Under the pieces are notes generated by a model. It made no database searches. It had not been told where the DNA came from and saw nothing but the letters and a program-made list of their open reading frames with translations. 64,000 nucleotides of DNA from Caprimulgus europaeus. Lineage: Eukaryota; Chordata; Aves; Caprimulgiformes; Caprimulgidae. Shown here piece after piece: positions 47,421-60,700 of the stretch. The translations under genes were made by a program, and so were the position numbers. How positions within the stretch are numbered: position 1 is the first letter of the stretch; each line of letters starts with the position of its first letter. The DNA is taken from NCBI GenBank assembly GCA_907165065.1, contig OU015532.1, positions 43,006,839 through 43,070,838 of the forward strand, given 5' to 3'.

Positions 47421-49694
47421 TTTCTTAAACTGCGGTTTTTGGGGGCTGGTGGCCGGGGGAGAAGCGTGCAGGACCGTGCAACCTTCCGTGGCACCGAGGG
47501 CAGGGCCAGGTGCCAGCGGGAGACCTTCGGGCTCAGCACCTCCGCTCGCCTTTGCTCCTAGCTTTCCCTCGGAGTGGCATTTGGGCAATGAAGCATCTCC
47601 CGCTTGGCGTTAAGGCTGGGCGGGTTTATTTTGGAGAGAAGAGTGAGAGGGAAGAGTGACTTGGGAGGAAAATGTGTTGCCAGTCCCAAGAAACCAAAGG
47701 GACATTGTTCACCTCCAGCCTCTCCCAGGAGTCATGCAAGTCCCCAGCCCAGCAGCTCTACTCTTTGCTGTCCTGCCCGAGCTTTCCGTGGGAGTTTGTG
47801 CTGTGAATCCTGCAGCCTCTCTGCCCGGGAGAAAGGGGAACGGCCCCACCACAGAGGTGGTTTGGGGTGAGGGAGGGCAACATCCCACGCTGGGTACTCG
47901 AGGCTCCACCGGCCTCAGAGCAGCTGCAGCCGTGGGACAGTGTTGCCTGCCTTGGACAGAGAGATTTTAGCTGTGGCTTGTTCCTCCTTTGTCACAATAC
48001 TGGCACCTCCCGCGTTCCCGGCGTAGCACTCTGAGTGTCTCTGTGGACTGCCCTCGTAACGGGAGCAGGGGAGATGCCACCACCACAACACAGAAACAGG
48101 GGACAGGGAGAGGAGGGCTGTAGCCATTAAACACCTGATGAACCCACTTCTGCTTTGCTACACAACAGATATCTAAAGCTTTTCATGCTGCCTGCCTTGT
48201 GGAGGAGACAGTAGAGATGCAGAATTTGCATAAATGTTGAGTACAGCACACTCGGTGTGTGGAGACACACAGGGTCTGGGAAAGAGATCGTGCAGGCAGC
48301 CCCATCTCTCAGAAATCTCCTCATTTCCAAGGTACCACCGTGCCTCACGGACTGACTCCAGTTGGGCTGTACAGGAGGCAGCAAGAGTCCTGCTGTGCTC
48401 AGGGAGACCTTGCAGTGGCAGGTCACCCCAAGACTAAGCACTCGCTCACAGCGCAAGGCCTTGCTTGGTTATATCCGAGAGACCCGTTCTTAGGAGTCTT
48501 CACTTTGTTAGTGCTTTCCCTAATTCCACGTCCACCCAGTGTGGATGAAGCTATGCTGATATGAGGTGCTTTACACAGGGACCATTTTATTCCCTTACTA
48601 AAGTGACAATAGCATGTATTGGCAGCAGCCCTTTTAGCCAGGGCTGCAGTCAGAAGTCAGGGAACCCCTAACCAGTGTAGGTGGTACCTCCATACAGCTT
48701 AAATACCACTTCTCCTGCGAGCAGACCCCGTGAAAAAGCAGCTTTTGTGTAAGAGTGCCATCTGGTGCCACCTGCCAGGACAGTGTGTTTAAAGTGTGCA
48801 GTGGCCATGTGCAGGCTGGCTATGTCCTGCCTCATTTAAATGGCCTTTCTGCTTGGAGAGCTGCTGTTCCAAGTAGCCTACCCTTGCCTTCACGTTAACG
48901 AGGTTGCAGTGACTCAGGCATCGTTGTGCTCAGCTTACAAATAGAAAGGATTTTTTTTGGGGGGGTGTGTGTGTGTGTGGATTTTTTCCCTAACTGTCAG
49001 CACCAAAAACTTCTGCTGGAGTGTGAGAGTCAAGCTGATACCTTCTCTTCCTGCAGATGATAAATAGAAGAGGTTCTGTAGCCACTTCTTGCCTACCAAA
49101 TCTGTTGGTGATATACAAGAGCCAGCACATAATACATCACCCTCTTTGTTCTCACTCTGCATGACAACATGAGGGGAAGGAATACACTTACATTTTCTTA
49201 CTAAATCCAGCAAATCTCCTGGGATCTTGAGATGTGTTGAGTAGTTCTTTTTGCATAGAACTGTGCAAAGCATCACCGTGCACAATAGCTCACAAAGTTG
49301 CCAGTGCCTTTGCTTCAAAGATGGGCAAACTTTTCCACATATTGTTCAGCAAGCATTTTTCTTAGAGCAGGCCAGGAATTTTGGCCATAAAATGCCAGTA
49401 TGTAACTTTTTCTGAGGATTTCTTCTGTTCAGAAAGGAAGTGGAAAGAAAAGATGGACGAACCTTACTGCAGAGGGTGTGCTCCTTTGGGGCAAGAATTA
49501 CACATCTCTAAACTACTCTCCTTTCCTGAACCTTTGCACTCCTAATGAGTCATCATGGTCTTTAAAAAATGATTCCCTGTATTGTTAATCTAAAGTTGTG
49601 ACCAAGAAGTAATGAAGGCACATCTGTAGATGCATTCTTAAAAAGGTCTGTGTGCTTGAAACGGAAAAAATTATTAATTTGAGTAAGTGTGGGG
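47420..49694. other. Intron 1 DNA, no exon or repeat family seen
   Basis: Non-coding. It holds a short GT microsatellite at 48959-48980 and a CTCF-like partial motif (GTGCCATCTGGTGCC) at 48755-48769, neither strongly supported as functional. Confidence 0.5.
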
Positions 49695-50427
49695 GCTGCC
49701 ATTCAGAGGGACCTAGCCAGGCTGGAGGAACGGCTTGACAGAAACCTCATGAAGTTCAGCAAGGACTCCTGCTCCTGGGATGGATGGATGGACTCAGGGG
49801 TCATGGGGCAGTGTTGTGCCCCGGTAGTGAAGGCAGCTAGCACCTAACGTGGAGGAGGGTGGTGGTAGATAGACAGAGGGAAGCGATTATCCCCCTTTTC
49901 TTGACAATCATAAAGCTGTGTCTGAAATACAGTGTCCAGTTTTGGACTGCCTGGTGCCAGAAAGATGTTGATAAATCTGAGTGTGTGGAGGGGATGGTTG
50001 CCAGGATAGCTTAGGGGGCTGGAGAACTCCTGTGAGGAGAGGCTGAGGGAGCTGGGCTTGCTCCAGTGGAGGAGAGGTGGCTCCAGGAGGACCCAGCAGC
50101 AGCCTGTCTGCACTGGTGAGGAAGCTACTGAGAGGATGGAGCCAGGCTCTTTCCACAAGTGCATGGCAGGAGGATGAGTGGTCATAAATTGGAACGGGGA
50201 AGGTTTAGACTGGGTATAAGGAAACAATTTCTCACTGTGAGGAGAATTGGGAGTGGAAGAGGCTGCCTAGAGACACTGTGCAAGCTCCCTCCTTGGAGGT
50301 TTCCAGACCTATCTGGACAGAGCCCTGAGTAACCTGGATTTAGTGTTGGTCCTGCTTTGAGCGGGAGTTTGGATGAGAAACCTCCTGAGCTCCTGCCCAA
50401 CCTGCATGAGTCTGTGATTATATGATG
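49695..50427 (+). mobile_element. CR1 LINE 3' portion, a diverged subfamily
   Basis: Begins with 'gagggacctagccaggctgg' and 'aacctcatgaagttcagcaa', passes 'gaggagaggctgagggagct', and 'gaaacaatttctcactgtga', and ends 'gtctgtgattatatgatg'. It differs from the other CR1 copies in its 3' end ('gtttggatgagaaacctcct'). Internal stops mark it as a relic. It lies in the sense direction of CREB3L1. Confidence 0.85.
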
Positions 50428-53358
50428 ACTTTGGGGTTTGTTTGTTTTTTTAAATCTTAAGGGGAGTGGTGTTTGGTTGGTACTTGGAGGGAAAATCTCT
50501 AAGGGACACATAATTATTTCATTTTACTTCACTGAGCTTTTGCTAACCAGAGTTACATCCGATGAGTACTAACAGCGTTCTCAGTCTCCTTTTGCTCAGG
50601 AAGCCACCTACAGCTCTTGAATTTGGGCAACTTTTTGCTCATGTTTTTCTGCCAGAAGGACATACCATAAATGAAGCTAACCCTTCATGAAGTGCCTGCT
50701 TATCAGTTTCACCTGTCTGCCTCCTGCCCAGTCCAGCATTTCTGGTCATTCCTGCAAGCACCCAGCTATTCATTTACAGTCTATTACAGCTGCACTCAGG
50801 GAGCTTTTACTTTCTCTCTCAGCTCTTATCAGTGCCGTGAAACTCTTCAACAGCTTTATCTTTTGAGTCAGATTCACCACTCTGCTTCACTGGGTTTGTG
50901 ACACTCTGGTGTCAGAATGAAGCTGGAATAAAACCAGCCAAACAGAAGTCACGTGGTTTTTTTCACTCAGTACCCCATGGGTTTGTTTCTTCCCTGTTTC
51001 TGTATTTTATAGGATGGAAAATACCTTCAAAGATGACTTTGAATGCTCATGTAAACACAGCTCTATTTTGACTCGGTGCTTTTCGAAGCGTATGCTTTAC
51101 TGCCTTCTAAAAGAGAGACATCAAGGCAAAAAAAAATAGCCTTCATGCTAGTGGAGATCTCCACTGTTAGAAGTTCCAAAATGGCAATTCAGGCTGTCTC
51201 AGCAGAGCTATCCCAGCTCCTCTGGAGAATGCAGGGTAATGTGCTCTTTCCACGTGTGATCCTCTATGCCTGGGCAATGTGACAAGTGGCATCTTCTGGA
51301 GCTTACTGGGGAATAGCAGAATGGGAGAAGAACTGCTTGTCTCTGTAGGTTGCTCCTTGAGTGCAAACTGGGTTTGGTACTTAACATGTGCTCTCTCCTT
51401 TAATATTGTCCCAGCCCACAGAAAGGAGGAGGGGCGCAGGACTGAGCAGGCTGAGAGCAGTGCTGGTGCAATTCACAAGGGGAGCTTCCTCTGGAGATAC
51501 AGAGAGGCTGTTCACCATGGATAACCATTGCTCTTGCTAGAAGCCTGTACACACTTCTATTCCCTGCCTACTACAGGGGCATAAGCAGCACTGAAGTGGT
51601 GCTTAGGTCTTGGAATGACCTTTGGTCTGAGTGAGTTTCACGCGGTGTAAGCTCCCTCTCACCATCTCCACACACAGTGAGGACACAGATTTGGTCATCT
51701 ACTGCTCGTCCCTTCCAGTTGCTTGACAGGGGAGCTCTGCTGTAATGGCAGACTGGGTCTCTGGGACTGATGGAAGTCCCTCATGGGACACATGCAGCAA
51801 ACATTTTGGCCCTCTATTCCCATGCCTGGTAAAATTTGGTCAGTGACACATCCCTCGTTAGTCAGCCAAGTACTGGGCAAGGCAAGACTTTTTTCTTTAA
51901 ATTTTGCTTGGAACTTCCCAGTCAGAGATTCCTGTGGGGTCTGGAGCACAGATACAGAGAGACCTGGTGAGGCCATCAGACCTGGCCTGATTGAAACAAA
52001 TCCTAAAATAATAGTTCCTAGATTTTCCTATTTCAGTAGTCTCCTTGGATCCACCTTGTGGTTCCTCCACTTCATGTCCATGCTGCCACTTACTGTCTCA
52101 TAGCGGGACCTGCAGAAGTGCTAGCAGCAGGATGAAACCAGAGCTGAACACAGAAGCTGAAGGGCCTCTGAGCCAACAGTATCATCACCACAGAGTCATC
52201 ACCAGGAAATGTATTTCCATTTTGGTAACGAAGAGAGGGAGAGTCTTGAACTTCCTTTGGAAGCCTCTAGGTCAATACATTCTGCACAGAGACTGGGGAT
52301 CATTTTTGTGTCCCTCCTAGCTGCCAAGACACTGGTAAACATTTGGGATACTCTTCCTAAATAAAAATGTTTACCTGTTGGACAACTGTCTGCATGTGCT
52401 GGGGAGCCACTGGTCTAAATGCTCATTTCAGCCAAGGTGGGAGAACCCTTTAAGTGTGCTGGTAGGCCAGAGCTAGGAGAGAGGTTGCAACTCAGAGCAG
52501 GAGTGCAGGAAGGCATGCACCTAAAACAGGGTTAAACAGTAGAGACAAAGCCATCATCTTGGTGGGGTGAAGCAGGAAGGACTTTGGTGAAGTGCTTGCA
52601 GAGTAAACAAAGGGAGGGTTTGGCAGGAGGTGGAAGCACATCTGTGCACACAGTCCACTCCTGCTGAGGGAGAGTGTCAGCAGCACCAGCTGGGAGATGC
52701 TGGAGTCGTGTACAGCTCGGACCGTGTCTGCCAGGTGAGCCCCATCCCCTCTGCATAAGGCAGTCATGCAGTGCCACCACTGCTTTCGGAGAGGAGGAAA
52801 ACTTGAGGTCTCATTTGTGCAGATGAGACTGGAGAAAGCCTCTGAGACTGGCCCATTGGACCTCCTCCTGGTGCCAGTCCAACTGCCTAAGCATGGTGTC
52901 TGGTGGCTTCTGAATCCCATGACAAGTGTTGGGTTTATTGATGCAAAGTGTCTTCTGCTGCCCAGGAGCCCATCTAGTGCTGCACTGGTCCCATCCCATG
53001 CTTGCACTGGTCTCATCCAGCAATGTGCTGGTCCCATCTGGTGCTGGGCTGGGCTTGCTGAAGCCTGGAATGGAGCTGTCTTTGGTAGAGAGGACAATTT
53101 GGAATGAGGAGTGTTCTTTTGAAGCAGCCCCTTAAAGGGAAATTTAGAAGGAGGGATTTCATAGCCACAGGTGGAGCCCCCACTGTTCAAAACACGGCCA
53201 GGCTGACACCTCTGTGATGTGCTCCTACAAGAAAGGTCTACTCCTGTGCTTGCTCCTTTTCTTCTCAGCACTTCCCTGTACGTTTTATGATTGTAGTATT
53301 TAATTAGCATTTAGTATATTACTTATTTACTCTTTAAAGAATTCTCACTGTTAAAGGA
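50428..53358. other. Intron 1 DNA with a small minisatellite
   Basis: No exon recognised. A minus-strand open frame of 272 codons (52492-53310) overlaps the minisatellite at 52971-53053 and has no recognisable domain. Confidence 0.45.
52971..53053. repeat. Minisatellite, four units of 21-22 bp
   Basis: Units start at 52971, 52992, 53014 and 53035. Each is a variant of CATC..(G)TGCTGCACTGGTCC. Three full units and a partial fourth are present. The array keeps a reading frame only partly and is unlikely to be coding. Confidence 0.75.
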
Positions 53359-53586
53359 AGTGAAGTTCCACACAAACTTAAGGAAGAACTTCTTTCCTGT
53401 GAGGGTGCCAGAGCCCTGGGACAGGCTGCCCAGAGAGGGTGTGGAGTCTCCTTCTCTGGAGATGTTCAAAACCCACCTGGACGCTTTCCTGTGTGACCTG
53501 GTGTAGGGAACCTGCTCTGGCAGGGGGGTTGGACTGGATGATCTCCTGAGGTCCCTTCCAACCCCCACCATGCTGTGATTCTGTGA
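53359..53586 (+). mobile_element. CR1 LINE 3' fragment, 'gtgccagagccctggg' subfamily
   Basis: From 'gaagttccacacaaacttaa' through 'gtgagggtgccagagccctg' to 'ggttggactggatgatctcc' and 'gctgtgattctgtg'. It is close in sequence to the copies at 24966, 41651, 54367 and 63432. Confidence 0.95.
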
Positions 53587-54366
53587 ATGAAAATCCTTAG
53601 CTCTCTAGAATTGTCTTTGTGACAGCCACATGGCTGGTCCTCTTCTCATACCCACGGACAGGATTGTGCTTGATAGGAAGATTTGATTCTCAGGACTGAC
53701 TTGTTGCAGTGCATTTCAAGGGAAGGATGAGTCAACCTACTAAAGCCTGTTGTGGACAGTCCACTGATGACTCTCCTTGCTGCAGAATTACAGGGGAACA
53801 GGTAGGGCTCCAGGGATGAAGCGGACCATTACAGCTCAACTGAGAAATGGCCAAGAGCTGTCTCTTTGCCTGATTGGCTGGAAGATTTCCCAGGGAAATT
53901 CCAGATCTGTGCTAGAAGGTGAGGTGCAGTGACCTGTGCTTCACAGGCAGCCTTGTTGCCAGCATTGTTCTTCTTCAGGAGAGGTGTCTGTTGGAGGATC
54001 CAACTGTGTTAGTCGTCACTTCCAGGCCAATCTCAGTCCTGGGATTACTACATCCCACCAATCCCAGCTTTCTGCTGGGGACTGTATTTATCCTCCTTTA
54101 CACATCTGAACTGCTGAGACTTCATGTCTCCACACAGGAGATGAGAAGTGAGAGCAAGGGTGGAACCAAAGCTGTGTTTCTCAGCTGACCCCCATGCTGG
54201 CATCACGGCTGTCCCACTGCTGAAGGTGACTTCTGCACGTGGAACTTTAATGTAGTTTAGTATACTCTGGATGAAATCATCGGTCCTGTTTTCAGGCTGG
54301 CAATAGGACAGGGTGGGTGCTTGCATGGAGCCCTTTTCTTACGCTTTCCTGTCTTTGGGTTGTGAG
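53587..54366. other. Intron 1 DNA between two CR1 copies, no feature seen
   Basis: No repeat, exon or RNA gene recognised. Confidence 0.45.
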
Positions 54367-54748
54367 TTCTCTTCAGCCTGGAGAAGAGAAGATTGAGAGG
54401 GGATCTGATCAATGTCTATAAATATCTGACATGTGGGGGCCAAATGGATGGGGTCGGGCTCTTTTTGGTGGTGCCCAGTGACAGGACAAGGGGCAATGGG
54501 CACAAACTGGAACACCAGGAGTTCCACACAAACCTAAGGAAAAACTTCTTTACTGTGAGGGTGCCAGAGCCCTGGGACAGGCTGCCCAGGGAGGGTGTGG
54601 GGTCTCCATCTCTGGAGATGTTCCAAACCCACCTGGACGCTTTCCTGTGCGACCTGGTGTAGGGAACCTGCTTTGGCAGGGGGTTTGGACTGGATGATCT
54701 CCTGAGGGTCCCTTCCAACCCTGACCATTCTGTGATTCTGTGATTCTC
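54367..54748 (+). mobile_element. CR1 LINE 3' fragment, 'gtgccagagccctggg' subfamily
   Basis: Starts at 'ttcagcctggagaagagaag' and includes 'gacaggacaaggggcaatgg' and the same 3' UTR as the neighbour at 53359. It ends with two and a half octamers (ttctgtgattctgtgattct). It extends about 160 bp further 5' than the neighbour. Confidence 0.95.
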
Positions 54749-57700
54749 TGAGTTGTTAGGTGTTTTCTTGGGTTGGTTCCTGCATGTTTTGCATTGTCTC
54801 TCAGGGCAGAAATAGCTGAAAGGTTGTGAAGAGCCAAGGACACGGCCAGAGCAGCAGGGGACTGCAGGTAACATGCTGACAGGCAGGTTGTGTCTTTCAA
54901 CCCAGTTGCTCCCCACATGTCTGCCATGCAGTCTTTTATCTATCTAACTTATTCCCAGCTGCTCAAGAAGACAAAATTTCTTTGCTTCTGCTTTCCTGCA
55001 GGGTCATGTCATTTCCTATAGTCTCCTGAGCCAATCTGAACACCCCAGCCTTCCCCACTCACCCACCCCTTTCTGACTTCTTTGCCCACCTTCTTTTCTC
55101 TTTCTTTGCATCTCTTTACTTTTATTTTCCTAAATCTCTCCAGAGCTGTCTACCTTTGAAATCATGTAGAGCTGCTCTGGTCTGGTCAGTGTCCAAGTGA
55201 GAGATGCTCGACACTGATCTTGACACGTTGTTCAGGCAGAACAAGGTCCCCTGAAGGTTGGAACTGCAGATATCCACATGCTCTTTCACTCCTTTCTTTC
55301 TCTTCCTATTTTATCTTCTCATTTTCTAAGATTGCAGAAATTCATTGTGCAGGATGGAAGCAATGTGCATGGCTATTGTCCCTGAAACGAGTATGTAATT
55401 TAAACCAGCGCTAGGGTAATTAGTACCATCTTTAGAGCTCAAAGGTGATGTCTTAGGTGAGGTCATTCATTACGATCACTGTCCAGCCTGTTCCAGAGGA
55501 AACTCACCCCTGACTACCTCAGCAAAGTTGCTTTTGGCTTCTTTACACTGTGACTTTGTCTTGATTAGGAAAAATGTTCGTTTAGGTCAGTCTGGCTGAC
55601 CCGATTAGCAAAGCCTCCTCACAACGCAGCTAACATTTTTCCTAGAATAGATGCAACGTAACGTGTTCAGCCCAGCGATGTGTGTCAGGAGTTCCCCTGC
55701 AACAGGAATGTTGGAGCTCCCTTGGGAGGAACCTGGCAGCCAAGGCTGGAGGAGAAAATACAGCTTGGACCTGACACCAAGCACGTTACACGGGAGGGAG
55801 CTGGATACAACAACTCATATTGGATTGTCAGCATCCCTCCTGCAGGTGAACGTCCTTAGAGCGATGCCCAAAGAACTTATCCCATGCTGAGCTCCCCACC
55901 CCAGTGTCACAGGGGCACTGGCTTCTCCTCCCGATGCCACGGCATATCCCAATGGGAGCACTGCAGCTCAAGAATAACACATCTCTGCTGGCCGAGGTGC
56001 AGGGGGTCTACCTTGTGAACCTGCTCCTGGCTTTGCAGTATTTGCAGCCCTCCCTCTCCTGGGAGGAGAGCTTTTCTCTCCAGAAGGGGTAGCTGAGGCA
56101 GAGGGAGACCAGCATGAAGATCCAGAGCCTCGATAGTTAATTGTTGCTTGTCAGAGCAGCTTGATGTTAAATGAGTCCCATAAATTCACGACAGTTGAAG
56201 GAAGGAGCTGGGCAGGTGCTTTTGGCTGAGCTCACCACTGCCCCGGGGGAGAGACTGCAAAGCCAGGCAGCTCAGGGAGGAGGAAACCAGCTCTGACATT
56301 TGTGAAGACTGTTGATGGAAGGTTTCTTTCAAAGCCTTTTCAGTCTCTGGATCTGAGAGCTCTTTGCCCAGGGAGTGCTGGAAATCTGGCTCTTCTTTCC
56401 AAGCAAATGTGGCAGAGACTGAGAGTTGATGAGGTGCTGTTGAGCCACAAATATTGAATTGCCAATTGAATGATGTTGGGTTTGTTTGTGTTGTGTTTTT
56501 TTTTTTCTCCTCATGTGGACAGTGGTGCAGTTAGGATGTTGGGAATGAGAGACTGTGTTTGAGTCCCAGCTCTGCTGGTTACTTAGTCTCTGATCCTCAG
56601 GGTGTCACTTGCAGCGATGCAGCTTCTGCTCGCTATTAAATGGTGCACATCCTTATTCTGACTGACATGGGGCAGTGCCATCAATGGGTTTGAAAGTTAA
56701 TGAAAAGTTAGACTGGGGTGGGGTTTTGCTAGTTGAGGAAAGGTCCATAGGAGCTATTACTTTGCTTCCCCAGTTAGAGTCTCTTTGAAAGACTCTGCAG
56801 CTATACATGATATTTGCAACATCTTCAGCTTGGCAGGTCCATCCTCCACTGATGTCCCAGCTATCCTTCACCTCTCCTCTTCCTAACCCCTTGGGACTGC
56901 ACGTGTCTGATTCTGACCTCAGATACTTCAAGCTAATCCAGAGTAATCTTTCTGTGTCAGGCTGAATGACTGCGTTGGTCAGCATCAGGATTTAAACTAA
57001 AGTATTTGGCCCAGGCTGATGCTGGCCCGACCTCTTCGGGCCTTACTGAAACCCAAACAATTTGTGCTTTATAAATCCAGTGAATGGGCTGTGCTCATGC
57101 CTCATCCTCCACTGCACAACCAGATCCTGCCTCAGTCGCAAAACCGAACTTTTCTCTGGGTTTGGCACAACTTGCTGAGAGCACGCCGTTACACTTCTGC
57201 CCAAAACTGCTGCGTGGTCAGGGCTGTGCTGGCTTCCCAGGCTCCCAAACTATGATGTCTCATCTGGTTTCTATCTGAGAAGGAGGTAACAAGCTGAAGG
57301 TACCAAGGTGCCATGGCTTTATCAGCCCCCTAGCAGGGCATTCATGACCCATGCCAGTCCCTCCTGCTGCTCAGCGCCTGGTTTTGCGCTTTCCCTTTCC
57401 CTTGGGAGGTGCCTTTTCCCCACAGCAAGTCTGCCTGACCTGTTGTAAAGTCAGGATTGCCGTCATCCACTGGGAAGAGCCATGCAAAGGTTGCTTTCCC
57501 GTTCTCCAGTGCTTCTCCTGCTCTTCAGGATTTGTCAAATGCAGTTGGCAGCAGCCCAGCAGCTGGATTAGCATTAAATAATGAGCAAATGGCCTGCAGC
57601 CCTTTTTCAGACCCGGCAAAGCACACACCTTTCATTCTTTCCTACATGCCTTCAAGCCTTGTTTTTATCAAGCTGGGAGAGAGCTGGGGACCAGATGCTG

Positions 57701-60700
57701 CTCTGGTCAATGCTGGGGACAGAACACAGGGTGCTGCACTCCCTTCTTTGTCACTAATTAGTACCAGGGTGGTAGCTAGCTGTGAGAGCAAAACTGTTCT
57801 CTCCTTCCCCTTGTAAGTGCAGCCACGGTGAGCAGTCAGCGGCAGCTGTAAGCAGCTGGGGTGAGCTGCAGCAGAGCAGGAGCAATGCTCGTGTCTTCAT
57901 TTTCCTGCATGCTTCAGGCTCCAGGGGAGCAGCCCTGGCAACCTCCTCCTGTGCAGCCAAGGGCTGAGGTCCCAGGTGAGATGAAGACACACATTACTGT
58001 GTCAACCCCAGCAGCTACGCAGTGTGGTGAGGACACCCAGCAGCCTCGATATCCACGAGTAAGTGCCAGAGACCCACGTCCAGACCAGTGCCCCATCCAC
58101 TGGTCTCAGATGTCTTCCTGATATTCGATGAAATTGGATTATGTAGAGTTGCCAAAGGATTTATTTATTTATTCTGGGAAAGGGAAGAGGGAAGGAGGCC
58201 AGGAGGGATGGAGCATAGGGAAAGAAAGAGAGGAGAAAAAGCAAAGACAAGAGAGAGGTAGCTATGCAGTTAGCATTCCTGAGCCATCTGGACCTGTTGG
58301 CATGGCCCCAGCTGGATGGGCTCACAGGTTTATCCACAGCATGATGTAATCTCCATCGCCCAGCATTTGATTTTTCTCCTTGTGCTGGATGGCCTCATAT
58401 CTGGTACATGTCTGGAGCGGGCATTTTGATTTCCTGTTGCTATTTGTGGACTTTTCCTGGCCGATCCTCAAGAGCAGCTCAGGCAGTTTGCATTCCTCAA
58501 GCTGAAGGAGCAATGCCACCCTGTCGGCACGGAGCAGGGGCCAGCTGCGGCCAGCCTGCCGGTCGAGAAGGGACAGCCCTGCATGGGGAACCGGCTGTGG
58601 TTTGCACCGTGCCACGGCTGGAGAGAGGGTGATACCTCTGTCTGGTGCTTGGGCTGCTGCAGCTGAGCTCAGGAGTCAGCCCAGCCTTCAGCACCAGCAC
58701 AGGGAGGGCTGGTGGGATTGCCCTTCCCAGCTGCTCCTGGGCTTCCCTGCCCTGATGGGTCTTGCAGCAGAATGGGAGGAAGGAGAATTTTATTTGGCCC
58801 AAGACCTATTCCTCCCTTTGGTAGATGTGAGTAGAAAGCAGCTGATCATCTCTGTCCCTCTCCCTTGCTAACGCCAGCACCGGGGAGCACCAGGGCTCTC
58901 GCCTCCCCTGTGAAGCAGATGGGCTTCCCAGTACATGGGAAGGGGAGCTGGGGAGGACATGGTCCAATGCTGCCAAGTGCCCACCCTGGCTAGGGGAAAG
59001 CCTGTGAACTCCTTACCTCCATCACTCAGTGCCATTTCCAGGAGCCAGTGCAGTCTAATGGGAAGAACTGAGACTCTCATTCCCTCCACGGTCTGTGGAA
59101 GACAACTATGCCTCACCAAGACCAGCCATCTCTTTTTTTTCTTGAGTTCTTCCCAGCACATGAAATGAAGAGGGTTTGCACGTGTACCTCAATAAAAGCA
59201 TGCTGTTTGAATGTCTTCAAGTTAGAGGAGCCACACAGGAGCAAAAGGATCATCTTTACTACATAAATTCAATGTGTGCAGGGGAAAAGAGTAGAGCCAT
59301 AGGCCCCCTCCTTCCTTCAGAAACAGAGCACCTCCCAGCCTCCCACATGGCTGGAAAGGTCTGAGATGCCCAGAGGATGAAGATGGGATTTCTCTACAGC
59401 ATACCACCGCTGCAAGCAAGCCTCAGACCCAGCAATATGAGGGGCCTGCTTCAGAGTACGCTGTTCTCCGCTCTGACTCAAGAGATGTGGGTAGCTGTGT
59501 GATGAGCCATTAGACCACAGTTTGATACGAGCATGCAGTGCCCCCTCCCTCACCATGCCTCATTCTGCACACATGCCTCACTTAGCTTTGCTTCCTCCAG
59601 GGGCTTGGGAACAGGGAACTTGAGTGCAGTGACCCCCAGGGAGCAAAGTTTTGTTCAGCAGAGAATCCTACTGCCTGGTTTAGAAGTTGTCCAGGTTGCA
59701 CCCTCAGGGAGCAGGGCTCTGCTTTCATGATACCCGAGGGATTATGGCCTGTCTACCACGGATGGGCTCACAGGACCCACAGAGCTGAGCTTTTCCACCC
59801 AACTCAGCTCTGCTGAGGGAGAGAGTAGCTGAGGAAAACGATGGCCTCTTTATAAACCAACTGGCAAAACTCTTGCATCTCTCCTGGGAGCGGGCCAGGG
59901 ATTCTGAGTCACTGCTGAAGTGGGTTGCGGCCAAGGTAGTCTTACCCAAGACATTAAGTGAGAGAGGAGAGATCCACCCAGGAGTGCCAGCAAAAAGAGA
60001 AATAGTCATGACCATAATTAATAATAATATAATGATGAAAAGATTCAGAAACACATTGCCCACTCCAAAAATAAAGTTTGAGGACAATTCAAATGCTGTA
60101 AAGAAAAGAGAAGAGAGGAAAGAGTCGAGAAAGACCGCCAAAGCCTGCATGTCAGCTGCAACGCAAGGAGTCCTGTCCAGCTGGCCTGGGTTCAAAGAGC
60201 TCCTATTGTCCAACAGCATTTCCAAGACACCATTCAAAACTTTCAGAAAATGAACCCAAGATGCAGGGTGAGATTTATCACACAGTAAAGGCGAGCCAGA
60301 TGTGTGCACCCTTTCACAGAGAAGAGATGGGAGGAAGGCGATGGAGGAGCAAAGCAGGGGAGAATCGGGTGGCAGAGGTGTGAGGGAAGAGGGTGGCATG
60401 AGAAGGTCTGGAGTTGTGAGCATCCAGGCAGGAACAGGGGCTCGGTGTGTCTGTGCTGGGACACAGGCTGGGCGCTTGTGAAGGGTTTCATGTATATGGA
60501 GAACTCCATACGTAGGAAAATTCACTTGGCATCAGGATTAAAGGACAGAAGGGGAAGATCTCACTGCTGCGTTTTCTCTCTTGTTGCACATAAAACCATC
60601 ATGGATACCAAGAGGTGATTGTTGCTTCTGGTCCTGGATTATGTACCATATCATGAGGCCATGTCTGAAAGGATGCCCAGAAGCCAAACCACTGTAGATT

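Noticed and set aside
52492-53310. Minus-strand open frame of 272 codons
   Set aside because: It runs through a minisatellite and shows no domain, signal peptide or codon pattern that suggests selection. Intronic position; taken as chance.
59725-60525. Minus-strand open frame of 266 codons with a long hydrophobic stretch
   Set aside because: No recognisable family, no splice or promoter context, and it sits within CREB3L1 intron 1. The hydrophobic part comes from a T-rich strand, and the opposite strand is also open for 126 codons. It is best explained as chance, though a conservation test would settle it.
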